Source: Sphagnum magellanicum (lineage: Eukaryota > Streptophyta > Sphagnopsida > Sphagnales > Sphagnaceae). From it: a stretch of DNA of 64,000 nucleotides. The stretch lies in the NCBI GenBank assembly GCA_021904315.1, contig CM038916.1, positions 11,559,065 to 11,623,064 of the forward strand, given 5' to 3'. Within the stretch, counting starts at the first letter, position 1. Every line of letters starts with the position of its first letter. Of the stretch, positions 36,381 through 47,978 are shown piece after piece. The translations under genes and the position numbers were made by a program. A model generated the notes under the pieces. That model did not search any database. It had not been told where the DNA came from and saw nothing but the letters and a program-made list of their open reading frames with translations.

Positions 36381-36508
36381 TTTACATAGGAAAAGGGCAT
36401 GTATTCAAGCCTTTCTCCTATATTTTCATATAGTCTTGTGTAGGTATTGGGTCAAATTTTGACCTCAAATCCAAAAGATCCTATATTCAGGACCTTTTCC
36501 TATGTAAA
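36381..36508. repeat. 128-bp foldback (MITE-like) with 16-bp perfect inverted ends
   Basis: TTTACATAGGAAAAGG at 36,381-36,396 is the exact reverse complement of CCTTTTCCTATGTAAA at 36,493-36,508. Weaker complementarity continues inward (CATGTATTCAAGCC; CTATATTCAGGACC). I could not identify a target duplication with confidence. Confidence 0.6.
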
Positions 36509-39500
36509 TTTCCATGGAATAGATGTAATATAATTGCACATCAATTGCACTAGGTGTTTATAAGGTAATGAGGTTTTTACAAGTGTGATTTCTCATAGTG
36601 TTAACCTTGTCATTTATTAGCACCTTGTCCATGACCTTTGTTAACCCTATGATTAGTTTGACCATGTTCAATTATGTGTAGTTGATGGCTTAATCTCTAA
36701 TTTTGAAACAATCTTGTTGTTTTTCCATGAGAAATTTTTACATTTTTAAGCCCTTTTCCTTTAAAGCCAAAACAATGTCATGGATTTAATGAGTGGAATC
36801 TACCAACATTTGGTTGTTTTTTTTTTTTTGGTGTCACATTGGCCATGCTCATGTGTGTTGATGAACAATTTTGTGCTTTATGCTAATGCTACTAATAATG
36901 CATGAACCCCTAGCTCTTGTGTTTTCAACTTCTTTGTTAATTAACTTTGGTGTTTAAGCTTTGGGCTTTGGGTGGTTGTTTGGAGTTTGCAATGAAATAT
37001 TCATTGTGATATGAATTAATTGGGATTCGCAACTTCATTCACAACTTTAATTAAGGACTAAAAATGGGAATGAGGTGATGTAACTAGAATTTAGCCACCG
37101 TGTGCATTGTCCCCAAATGTCCAATTTTCACTATTGGTCAAAGTTTGTGTTCCAAACAAGCTGCCATCAACATCCTCACTCTTGAATCCAGTTGAAAAAT
37201 TAATCATTTCCTCTATATTGAATCAAATCTATTTATAAATAATGTTTGCATTACTTATCAAGTCATAAACATTGAGGGGGATTGGAGATTGGTCGATTCC
37301 TTGAAATTCCAAAATCATTTCATATATGTTATTAGCAAAAAAATCATGACAAATGCAATATGGTTTTGTCATGTGGACCCATTGATCAATAGTTTTCATA
37401 ATGTTCAATTGTATAGCATTCAAAATTCAAAAGACTTTAACTGCAGAACCTTTAGGTGCAAAGATTTAATACTCTGACAGTTGGGACACACCATATTGTT
37501 TCATAACCTTGAAAAAGACTTGTTTATTATTTAATATAACCATTATTTATCAGAATTTTCAAAATTCAAAAATCAAATGCCAAAGTTAGAATTTAAAAAA
37601 TTAATCAACAATTTGTTGTTGAAATCATTCAAGTATAATAGTTAAATATGTTTTTGAATTACTTGAAAATCAATCTCCATTTATCCTGGCAAGTAAATCC
37701 ATTGATTATGTGTCAAAAAAAACTTGCAGCCATGACAACAATAGAAATCTTGGTTCACTTCACGACTATGGTTTCAAACTAGTCACATGGATCAATTTTG
37801 TCGAGTGTAGCAATGTGTTCATCCCTTTTGGCCTTGATGAGGACCATTATTTCGTGCCATGCTCCCATTTCAATTGTCATGATCTTCTTGATTTCATTTT
37901 CACACTTGTTGAATCTAAACTTTGGTTTTTTTTTTCTTTGCCTTCTTTTTTTTTGACAATTTTGAATGTTCATCTATATATTTGTAGAGAAGAAGCTATG
38001 GTTTGAAAATGAAAAAACATTTTGATAAAAATCAACCAAAACCTAGAGATAAACAACATCAAAACAAGAGCATGAAAGCATGATGTGTACCTCCCTATGG
38101 TGGATCATTGTAGTTGTTGAAAGTTGACATTGTGCATTAAAGAAATCCTCTTTTGTAACTATGTTGAGATTTCGTATCGTTGTAGCACTTTTAGATTTTC
38201 GAACATAAATTGTAAAACACACTTACACAATTCTTGATTTGAGGGGGAAGATATGCAATGATAGTAAAATAGAAGGGCAAGGTGAGTGATGGCAATCACA
38301 AGGCCATTTTTGATTTTTTTTTACATAACTTCCTTTTTTAGCTCTAAATCTAAATTTTTGAAAGATACATGAATAACAAACATTGCATTTTACTTTGTGT
38401 TAACTTTGGGTGCCATTGAGGATGCCAGCCTTTTTTCTAAAATTTAACTTTTTATGTGTGAATGGTGTCCTTTTCACCTCGTTTGTAACTTTGACTACCA
38501 ATGAAGTCTAAGTGTGATGAGAGCACAAATCATGTTATGGATTAACACAATTTGTGCTACATCACGAATTTGAAAAAAAACAAAACAAAAAAACCCTGGT
38601 AAAATGCGTGCGCAAAGCGCTTAGGGTCTTATTAAGAATAGTTCGCAATGCTCTGAGTACGCGGCGTGCTTTTGGGTGTTAAGGGTTCGTTTCTTGGTTG
38701 GCTATCTAGGTCTATGTGGATCTCTTTTCTGCTGTAGCACCTCAACATTAATGGCTCGTGCTTTTGGTCTAAATGGACCTAAAAGTCATTAGTCTGCCGG
38801 TGGTTTTGGCGGTGCTGTTCGCTGCATTGGCAAAATTAAGGAACCTTGAGCAGTAGGTAGCCACGACAAAGTTTAAATCATTAAGTTACTCTTATTTTCC
38901 TGCGGCATGCAAGCTGAGATAGCACATCCCAATTGACGGAAAAGGATTGCAAAGGATTTCAGGAAATTGGAAGCACGCGGGTGCATTCTTTATCCTTTGC
39001 TGTCACAGCAACTGTCTGTAAGTCCATGATCTCCTTCGTTGCATTCATGAATGACCGATGCAATGGAGGCCAGGGAATTTATGCAGCCTTTGTTTACACG
39101 AGGGTTCCGTGCAGTTACTATGTGGAAATGGTTTTTTTGTTGACATTTTGTGGTGGGGAGCAAGGGAAGGGGATGGAGAGTAAATAATTGCGGATTCGAT
39201 GTTTGTGCCCTATTTGTCGCAGGCAATGGTCGGGAGTTTGTCCACTGCAATACAGCACAGCATGGACGGGTTTGATACTGCTTCTTGTGGCTCTCTGCTG
39301 GCTACTGGACCTCATCCGGTAGTGGCCTGCCATCTTGATCACACTGCAATTCGCACCACGTCTGCGGACCTCTCCCCTAGGTTATATTTCTCACTCAAGT
39401 TCTTGTGAGGGACACTTTGATGAATTAGGGTTTCACGGTTGAAAAGTATTTCTCTCTCCTTTGCCAGATTTATTGCAGTGTTCTGCGCTAGAACGAAATG

Positions 39501-42200
39501 CTGGCCACGAAATTTGTGCAATCTCAGAAACAAATGAAGGCGAGCCCATCTTCCATGTCAAGGCCACACATATTTTTTCAGTTTTGCTTCAGGGGTCGAT
39601 GTATCCCTGCCGTTGCGTAGGTTGTCCCCTCGTCACGCTCCCAGTGACATCAAGGGTTGCTTTACCAGCAAGCAGTGAACTATTGGATATGGATGACCCT
39701 GAAGTACGAATGAAAATGTAGAGTGAGCTTTGATCAGTAGAAGTCATTACTAGATGATGTAGGCTTTCCAGCCGTCCTTCAAGTCATGAGCTTATAAGAT
39801 TCATAGTTGCCAACGTTTTTGCATACATTCTATACATGCTGTCTGACTGAAGCAAGCCTCAGCTTTTTCCCTCAAGTTTGGAGCCCAGGGCCCCTCATTT
39901 GCAGAATCTGCCTTGAAGCTACTCTGACACCTTACAATGAACTAGGCACACATGAGATTTCCAGATTTCATCTGTTTTATCTTGGATGCTTCAGGCTGTC
40001 AAAAGTGTCCGTAGGGAACTTGCTTGGTAGTGACAGAGGTTCCCTGCAATGTTGGACTTCTTTCTTCAAAAGATCCTGTTAACAGAGATACAGTGATCTC
40101 AAAGTCTCAAAGAGTTTTTTGTGATGGAAGGTCCTCAATTCACAGCCAATTGGACCTGACTATGATGCAAAGAAAAGCACTCTTGGATGAGGAGCATTGC
40201 CTATTTAAGGATCATACCAAAGTGATCAAACAGGATGTTTTGGAGGCAGTTTCCACAGTGAGACGAGGAGGGACAGTATGAAAACTGTCATGGCAGGTGA
40301 AAATGAAAAGCCTTTTAACAATTGATTTTACATCGTTCATATGCACATTGGATGTACTTCTCAAGCATAGTTGGATGCTTCTGTTTTAATCCTAGACTCT
40401 AGAGCTGAAACTTCTGACCTTGGAGCACAAATTGTGAAGGTTGAAATTTCTGGTCTTTAGTTGCAAGAACTGAACCATGGGTATCAAACATCCACCCAAC
40501 CCATGTACAATATAGATCCTTTGTTTTGGTCCTTATGACCTAAGCTGTCCTGCCTTACATAGCTTCAATGTCTGCAAACTACAGTGTACATGGACTGCAG
40601 CAATGAGGTGTTTATGCAGCTTTTGTCTGTTGCGCAGATTTTTCATGGGTTGCATAGTTTCCCTTTTGCCTCTTGTTTGACAAATTGCATTGTGTATGTA
40701 AATGTTCAAAACTATGGCTGGCAGGATAGTCATCAGCTGTCATTTTTTATCATTTGAACTAGATGGCAACCTAGGTCATTTAGGTTGAATTGAAGTTTCT
40801 GTTTTCTGAACTTATATGTGACACTTTACACATATCTGATGGTAAGGTCTACCTTATTCCATGGACCTGTTTGTTGTGCCAATGACAGGAGATCTATTTC
40901 TTAAGTCAGACTTGCTCAAACTGTGTACACAGTTCATGGAGGAAGCCTGCTCCTGTCCTTTATTGAGCAAGTCCATAGTTTTGCATCAACAAAGTTGAGT
41001 TTGATAGCATTACCTCACCATAAATAAGTTCTACGAACTCTTGCTCCATTGACCAATTTCAAAATGCACAGAAAGATTTTGCAGGTGTTTTGAATTGAAT
41101 ACTCCTTTTTGGCAGTGAGATCACCAGAAATATCGTAGGCCTGATATTTAAGGACTGCATGAATACAATTTTAGCTCTAACTTGACAAGTAATTGAATGT
41201 GGATCCATCCACCAGTTTCCTATTGTGAGTAGCATACACTTTGTCCTCTTGAACAAGTCATGTGTCAGGACCCAGTCTATTGTATGAGAATGAGGTTGCA
41301 AGGCTGAAGATGTATAGAGAAATGTTCTTGTGCACCCTGTAGCAGGTGTATGAGAGAAGCATGTGTTAAAAGCTCCAAATTCCTGTTAAAAGCTCCTTGC
41401 ACTCTGCATGTCTTTTGCACTGGCAACATTTAAGAACAACTTCAATAACTGGATTCCAAATTCCTCCTCATCACTGCACTCCCAATTTCCAAATTCCTCC
41501 TCATCACTGCACTCCCAATTTCCAAATTCCTCCTCATTGCTGCACTCTCCATCCCCAAGTTCCTCCTCATCGGTGCAAATCCCCAGTGGAACCTGGAAAT
41601 CTGGAACTCATCAGGTTTACACACGGTCCGCCGTATTTCACTGATCCAAGCGATAATTATGACGTGCCTAGTAACCCACAATCCCTTTACAAGACCACGA
41701 GCTCCTCCACATTGACGCTACCTATAAATGGAGGCCATTTAGATGAAGCGTCGAATTCGAACGTAAGACGTGGAAAGTGCAGAATCCAGATCTATCCCCC
41801 ACCTCTACTCACATATCCACATCACCTTTGGTCTATAAAGATCCCTCCCCTTCGCAAATTCCGTCATCCATTCCACCACTGCCTTGTTTTCACGTGTTAT
41901 CTTTCCTGCTCCTCGCGAAGCTCATGGCAACCGTCGAATTCGAAAGATTAAGCAAATACTTACTTTTACGCTCCATAAATCCATAAATTCAAGTAACTCA
42001 AACTTACGAAAAATACTTACCTTGTCTTTTACGATTATGAATTTTTGCAGTTATCTCTTCTAATCTCTGGTTTCTTATCCATGCTCTTGTTTTTTCCACT
42101 CGCTTTGAAGCTTTTGGAAATCTGGGTTGGTCATATCATCACCCAAAGTTTTTGTTTGTGCGTCTTGAGGTTTTGAAGCCTCCTAGTTTTTCCATTTTTC
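36509..42200. other. Intergenic DNA; GC-richer and possibly transcribed from about 38,600
   Basis: 36,509-38,600 is AT-rich without signal. From about 38,600 to 41,300 composition becomes balanced, with plus-strand frames of 84-91 codons at 38,933-39,187, 39,461-39,721, 39,807-40,082 and 40,024-40,281. None carries a recognisable domain and I could not splice them into a family. 41,600-42,200 is the likely promoter and 5' UTR of the gene at 42,324; TATA-like TATAAATG (41,723) and TATAAAG (41,834) words occur there. Confidence 0.4.
41455..41580 (+). repeat. 33-bp minisatellite, about 3.8 copies
   Basis: TCCAAATTCCTCCTCATCAC starts near 41,455, 41,488 and 41,521. The first two units are identical, the third is slightly changed and a diverged fourth (CCCCAAGTTCCTCCTCATCG) follows. 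The 33-bp period keeps every frame open, which explains the long frame (41,397-41,951); I do not take that as a gene. Confidence 0.8.
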
Positions 42201-42323
42201 AGTAGGAACACCAGCCTTGACAGAATTCCTGACCAGTCTTCGAAAATATTGTCATCTCTCAACGGAAAAAGGGCTACGCAGTACTATGGTAGTACTGATC
42301 CTGGAGAAACATTCGGTGCTATC

Positions 42324-44643
42324 ATGGGGGACAGCAAACTCAACTCCGCCCCATCATTGCAGGCAACTCATTCCCATCTGTCGTCTTGCTTACGATCGTT
42401 GTCTGGTGCGAGTAGCTCTGCAGAAGCCGCGGCTCAAGCCATGGACCAGGGTGCCAGAGATAATTCTGGGTGAGATTTAAGTCTCCTTCGTTTTGGTGCA
42501 TCCTTGAACTTCTTATGTGTATGCGACACGATTCTCGCATAAGCAAGTCTTCAGTAATGAAACTTTACCTCTAGGGGTTCGGTAACGAGTCCTTGAACTG
42601 CTGAATATGAGCTTCGCTGAACATCGATTTGACAGTGGACACACTACCCTAGAGTAGTTCTTCTCATAAGTGACCATGGGTACAGGGCCCAAGATGTTAT
42701 GGAGGGTAGTAATGGGAGCACTCACGAAGCAGACTCGAAGGAGAATGCAAGATTGGTGGGTATCCCCTCATTTCCACCCTCTGCTTAAGCCAGTATCCAC
42801 TCATTTGCAAGAGTTTGTCAACTCCCGTCTGACGTACTCCAAGCGACACTGAAACACACGTCTTTTTTTCCATCCTTGCATAGAGAGTTTTTTTACGATC
42901 TTTGATTTGCAGCAGAATCATGCAGAGGAATCCGGAAAACGTGAATGGGGAGATGCAGCTCACTTGTTTCTGGCTTCATCTCTCCCAACAAACATTGCAA
43001 ACGCTGCCAATTATGATGAGCATTCAAATTTCCCGATACCTAGCGAAGTTGATGAACCCAATCAGATTGAGAGTACTCCTGGAGCATCAGACCTTGACAG
43101 GTCTGCAGGGTCAGGGTTCACGGAGACAGAAACTGACGGGGTTCGAATTGTGGAAAAATGCAACAAAGAGGATTTGGATCTTGTTGAAGGAGCTCTGCTC
43201 CACATGCTTGGAGGTAAGGTCAAGCCAAGGGAATCAAATGATGGGAAACCATCAAGGGCAGACCAACAGCCCCTAGTCTTGCTTGAAGATCAGGACATAC
43301 CACATGCTGAGATGGAAATGGTGTTGCTTGCGAAGCTGCTTGATCAGGTATGTTCATTCAGTTCCTGGGACAATCGACAAGTGCTTGTTTGCTTTCTGTT
43401 GCAGAGGTTACATGTGCTAGTGTGCCAGAATCAACTCTTTCCTTCACTGATATGTTTGCTTTGGTCTAACACCATGAGGGTTTACTGGACTGGTGTACAC
43501 ACGAGTGGCCCTCAAAAATTGAAGGTTAGAGATGAATGGGATTCTGACAAGACTTTTGGAACTGAGACCTTGTAGAGACAAACAATAAGTACTTAACTTC
43601 ATGTTGTCAGGAATGGCACACATTTGCACACATCAACCCTGTCCTCAGGATCTTTAACCTAGGATTCAAGAGTGACTCTGAGGACAAGACATGGGGAGGA
43701 CTATATTTTTAATTATTTCCAGGTCTTGGTTTTTATGTGTAAGAAGCTGGTAGATCCAAACCATTGTGCATTGATAATGGGTTAGTCACTTGGAAGCATC
43801 CTTATCTTTTCTGCAGGTTCATTCTCTGAGGATGGATAAAAAGCTAAGAAAAGGAAGGTCGGGAGAGATTCAAACTGGTGCAACAATCCAAGGGGGCAGC
43901 AGAGACAGGAAACCAGTTAAGAATGAACTGAGTAAGATGGTGGAAGCTGCAACACAAGCAGCCTTGTCAGCAGCTGATGCAGCTAAAGCAGCAGCTGCCT
44001 CAGTGGCTAAAAACTCAGAGGCAATTGAGCTTCTTCTCCAAAAACTTTCTCCATCACTATCATCTTCAATTACTGAGAATTTGCAGTACAAAGGACTGCC
44101 TGGTAGGCAGAGAAACAAGCATAATGTTAATAAGGATGATGATAAGAACAATGTTGATGAAGAGGAAGGTTCATCGGAGAAGAAGATTGTGAAGCAGAAT
44201 AGAACTACACACTGGATTTTGGGATTCATGCTTGTTGTGACACTAGTATGGAGGTATGGACTTGTGAAGGTTGGGAGAAGGTTCACAGACACTGTGAGGA
44301 ATCCTTTGGGGAGTTTGGGGGAGATGGTGAGTGATGGATTTAGTAGTGGGAAAGACAATGAGGAAGATGAAAGCAATGATGAGATTTTGAAAGGGAATAT
44401 GCTGCCACAATTGAAGCTTCCTTCTGTTTTTCAAGACAATACAGATGAAGAGAGGAAAGTGCCTGCTGCAGAAACTGGAGAGGGGAATGTATTCAATTTT
44501 GGTAACTTCTGGCAGGTAAAGCCGAATGCTAGATAGTTTCAGATTCAACCTCGCCTCTTAATTTGGATCTTTTTTTTCAGGCAGTGGATCTCAAGGTTAA
44601 TGCTGGTTCCATTGTTACAGACTATCAAAGTGCAGAAATATGA
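42324..44643 (+). CDS. Unrecognised single-span membrane protein with Ala-rich helical segment
   Basis: Five exons with matching phases: 42,324-42,469; 42,686-42,755; 42,913-43,347; 43,817-44,515; 44,581-44,643. They give about 470 residues, ending SAEI-stop. The last, 65-bp intron has a consensus CAG/GTAAAG donor and a T-rich acceptor; without it the frame would stop six codons later (44,536). Exon 1 is Ser/Ala-rich. Exon 3 encodes an acidic region with LVEGALLHMLGGKVKPRE. Exon 4 has a basic start (MDKKLRKGRSGE), an Ala-rich helix (AATQAALSAADAAKAAAASV, about 261-280), an Asp/Glu/Lys-rich stretch and one membrane span (about 350-367: WILGFMLVVTLVWRYGLV). The start is the first ATG in good context; the frame is open upstream to an acceptor-like site at 42,202, so a further 5' exon may exist. 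I do not recognise the family; the architecture suggests a membrane-anchored coiled-coil protein. Its 3' end converges on FBPase, 900 bp away. Confidence 0.7.
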
Positions 44644-45543
44644 CCAGTAATTTTTAGTATAATACTTATGACGACTTGGAACCTTTTTTCTATGGTAGTG
44701 CATTGTCTACTAGTTTGAAAGAAGGCTAAAGTGATTGGAATTGGTTTCAGAGATATCAAAATAAGGAGCAGATTAGCCAACAGTGAGGTATTGCAGCTTT
44801 TCTCTAATGTCTTGTGAAATCAGCATTGGTCACTTGAAAGTTACCAATGGATTATGCTCCATAATGGTCATAGTTTCTCTTTGAAGGGAAGTTGAAATTT
44901 AGAAAGAAAAGGTTAGCAAGAAGGTAACCATTTCTCAGCAGAAAGAAGTTGTTGCTTGCCTTGAAGTGTATGTGAATGGGATCGTTTTGCAACTAGCAGA
45001 TCAACAATTTCCTCTGCTTGTATAATTCTTCAAATGATGTATAATTATCTGCAATCTTCTCGGGGTTTGTATAGCTGGTATTGCATGCCAACTACACCCT
45101 CAAGAAATTGTCCATATTCATTTCTTCAGATTGAAGCACCAGCAGCACCAATATTTTCCTTATTATGTACCCTGAGAATATAACAGATTTCTAGAAGAAA
45201 TACATCTTCATCTGAAGAATCTAATTTGTTTTCCTCCACCAGATATTCATTGTTTATTCCTTCACTATACAGGCAGCAAACATCGTGATACATTAGCTCA
45301 TCTACATCTGCTAGAATTCATGACATTCATCCTCTGTCAGTAATTGTGGATTTAGTTGATACAACTCATTTTTAGCCATTGTTCCAAGAATGTTTTCACG
45401 TTGTTCAAAAAATATTCCAAATACAAGAGTGGAGATGTTTCATGGTATAAGAAAAGATGGGAAGTGAGGTCAAGTTTGGACATGAGGAATGGAAATGGAA
45501 TCAAGAAGAGTCTTCTTGGCAGACTCTTCAGATGTTTGCATAA

Positions 45544-47978
45544 TTATGCCAAGTATTTCTCCAGCTTCTCTACCTCTTCAGTGCTGCCCACATACAATGG
45601 CACTCGTTGATGCACCTGGAAAAGATCACCCATGCAATGTCCATGAATCTTTAGTTGCAGTTGCATACCCAAAACCCAATCAGGTGATTCAAAGATCAAT
45701 GTCCATCATCATGATGCATGTGCATTGATTTGGTTGAGGTTTTGACAACACCACAGCCTGCATGCTAATGCTTCCTGATGGACTTAGAAAAAGCAGATCA
45801 AAGTAGAGGGTGATCAGAATTACAAACCTGCTCAGGCTGGATGTCAAGAATCCTTTTGTGACCATCAGAGCCCTTGCCACCTGCCTGTTCAGCTAAGTAG
45901 CTCATGGGGGCACATTCATAAAGCAATCGCAGCTTTCCTGTTTTGCTCTTCAAGTCTGCAGGGTAACCATAAATGCCTCCATACAACATAGTTCGGTGGA
46001 AGTCTCCAACAAGGCTTCCAATATATCGAGCTGAATAGGGTTTGTTGCTGGGGCCTGGCTCCTTCAGACTATCGACATACTTTTTGAGTTTGTCATCCCA
46101 GAGAGCATAGTTACCTTCATTGAAAGAGTAGATTTTGCCTTTCTTGGGAATTTGAATGTCCTTGTGTGTGAGCACAAATTCTCCATATAGAGGATCAAGT
46201 GTGAAGCCATACACTCCCTTCCCAACCGATAGAACCAAAATGACAGAGCTGGAGTACATGCAGTAGCCAGCAGTCAACAAATTGCTTCCTGGTTGGCAGA
46301 CATTTACCACACAGTTCTCTGCAACTTCGTCAATCTGCAAAACCAATAACCATGAAGTAGAAACACAATTGGTCAAATTCTTTCAGCATCACCAAGTTTG
46401 CAAGCTTGCTGTCTGTTCATCTCTAAAAATATATTCAAAGACTGGCAAAGAGATGTAGGTTTGTATACTTCAGTTTCTTCATCAACTACCATTGGACTGA
46501 AATCAAAGCAGAATTAAACCTTATGTCTGCTTTTATTAGATTGGTTGGTGCCAGCCTTACAGCAATGTGGGAAGCAGAGGAGTTTGAGGGTTGAATCCCC
46601 AGTAATTACAACCAAATCTCCCTTTCAATTTTGGATGGATCTACATCAGGATTTCACAAGGCAATTTTGTAATTGCCACACAAAAAACAATTGCACACTG
46701 TGTGTGTACAGCGGAAGGTTTCAAAAGGCAGTTTCTCCTGTCAGCAGTTTCCAGACAAGCAGGACAGAGAGGAGATGGCCCTAATGAAATAGATGCTCAC
46801 AGTGGGAGAGTCGCCAAGGTTTGTCAAACACTCTTCATTTGGTTTGTAAATACCAAAGATTGATCCTGTTGACACAGCAGCATCGACATTTGATGAACCA
46901 TCCAAGGGGTCAAACACCACAATGTAATTGCCTGAGTAGCTTTCCTCAACAGCAACAGGAATGTCTTCCTCCTCGGAGGCAATGATGCCTGTCCTCCCAC
47001 TGGTTCGAAGGCAGCTAGAGAATACCTGTGCCAAAAAGTAGAATATGAAATATGTTCCTCATTTACATAATGGCATATCTACAGTCTAAAACAGAGATGG
47101 CTTATAGCTTCATACATGCCAGGAAATTATAATCATTTTCAGGTCCATAAAAACTTTCATTGTTTCCTTGTCTGATCACATGAGTAGCCTCCATTAGATT
47201 CCAGTCTCAATTCTGGTTTCAAGATTCAAGCTTGCAACAAGGCTCATAACAACCAATTATTAATTTGAGCAGATATCGAGAAATTGTGTCCTGGCTCAAT
47301 TCGCACATCCAGGAGGATTGCTGAATTTCCGACCTTCAAATCAAATTGCAACCAACTCTTCTTTCCTATGGAGTATTTTCAGACGTACTACTGGCACACG
47401 AGCGAGAAAAGATGGAAAATTGGACGCAAATTGGACTCTGCTTTTGTCCAAAGCGAGAGAAAGAGAGAAAGCACCTCGTTAGATATTACATCCAGCTTCT
47501 TTTGATCTTCTCCCTGTATATTTGAAGCTCCCTGCAAGCCTGTGAGGTTAGAGATACCAGCTCTTTGCACCAGAGACGCAATTTGCTTGCACGCAAGCGA
47601 AATGCTAGACAACACGATGGTCAATTCAGCATCGATGATCCCTTTCTGTTCCTGCTGCAAAAGCCAGCCGGTGAAAGTCTCGATCTCATACTGGCTCCTC
47701 CTTTGCTTGGGAGCTGGAGGCTCCACGCTCACCGCAGCTCTAGCGACGCCAGCTGCATTCCCCGACTGCCTACTCCAATTATACTCTTGTCCTCTCGCCT
47801 TCAAAACCACAATAGAGCCCCGGAAGCAGGATCCGGTCCAGAAGAGTGGCTGCAAGTACGAGGTGCCACCACCGCCATTACTACTAGGCATGGAGCTGAG
47901 CTTGCTACTACATCCTGAACTGCTGGAGCTCACTACGGTTGGCGATGCAGCTAACGCTGCTGCAGTGGTGGACGCCAT
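45544..47978 (-). CDS. FBP: Fructose-1,6-bisphosphatase, chloroplastic, redox-regulated form
   Basis: Hydrolyses fructose 1,6-bisphosphate to fructose 6-phosphate in the stromal Calvin cycle. Four exons: 47,978-47,475; 47,025-46,801; 46,334-45,828; 45,615-45,544. All are GT-AG and phase 0, giving 435 residues ending in the family's typical LEKYLA. Residues 1 to about 80 are Ser/Ala/Gly-rich and act as a plausible transit peptide; family homology starts at YEIETFTGWLL. Metal and substrate motifs are present: ASEEED (184-189), DPLDGSSNVDAA (207-218) and, in exon 3, GSLVGDFHRTMLYGGIYGYP. The regulatory loop between KPNEEC and NVCQPG keeps three Cys (234, 251, 256), equivalent to pea/spinach Cys153, 173 and 178, so thioredoxin-f control is expected; the cytosolic enzyme lacks this loop. 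It is about three residues shorter than in spinach. Slightly longer than angiosperm precursors (about 415), mainly in the leader. The start ATG is in good context. Confidence 0.95.

Noticed and set aside
39461..40281. Series of 85-91 codon plus-strand frames
   Set aside because: Balanced composition suggests possible transcription, but no family match and no consistent splice chain could be built by eye.
41397..41951. 184-codon plus-strand frame
   Set aside because: Kept open by the 33-bp minisatellite, and no domain is visible outside the repeat.
43870..44376. 168-codon minus-strand frame
   Set aside because: Shadow of exon 4 of the membrane-protein gene, which has matching splice phases and a conserved-looking protein.
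46545..46615. B-box-like GGGTTGAATCCCC in the FBPase intron
   Set aside because: No convincing A box, acceptor stem or tRNA length around it.
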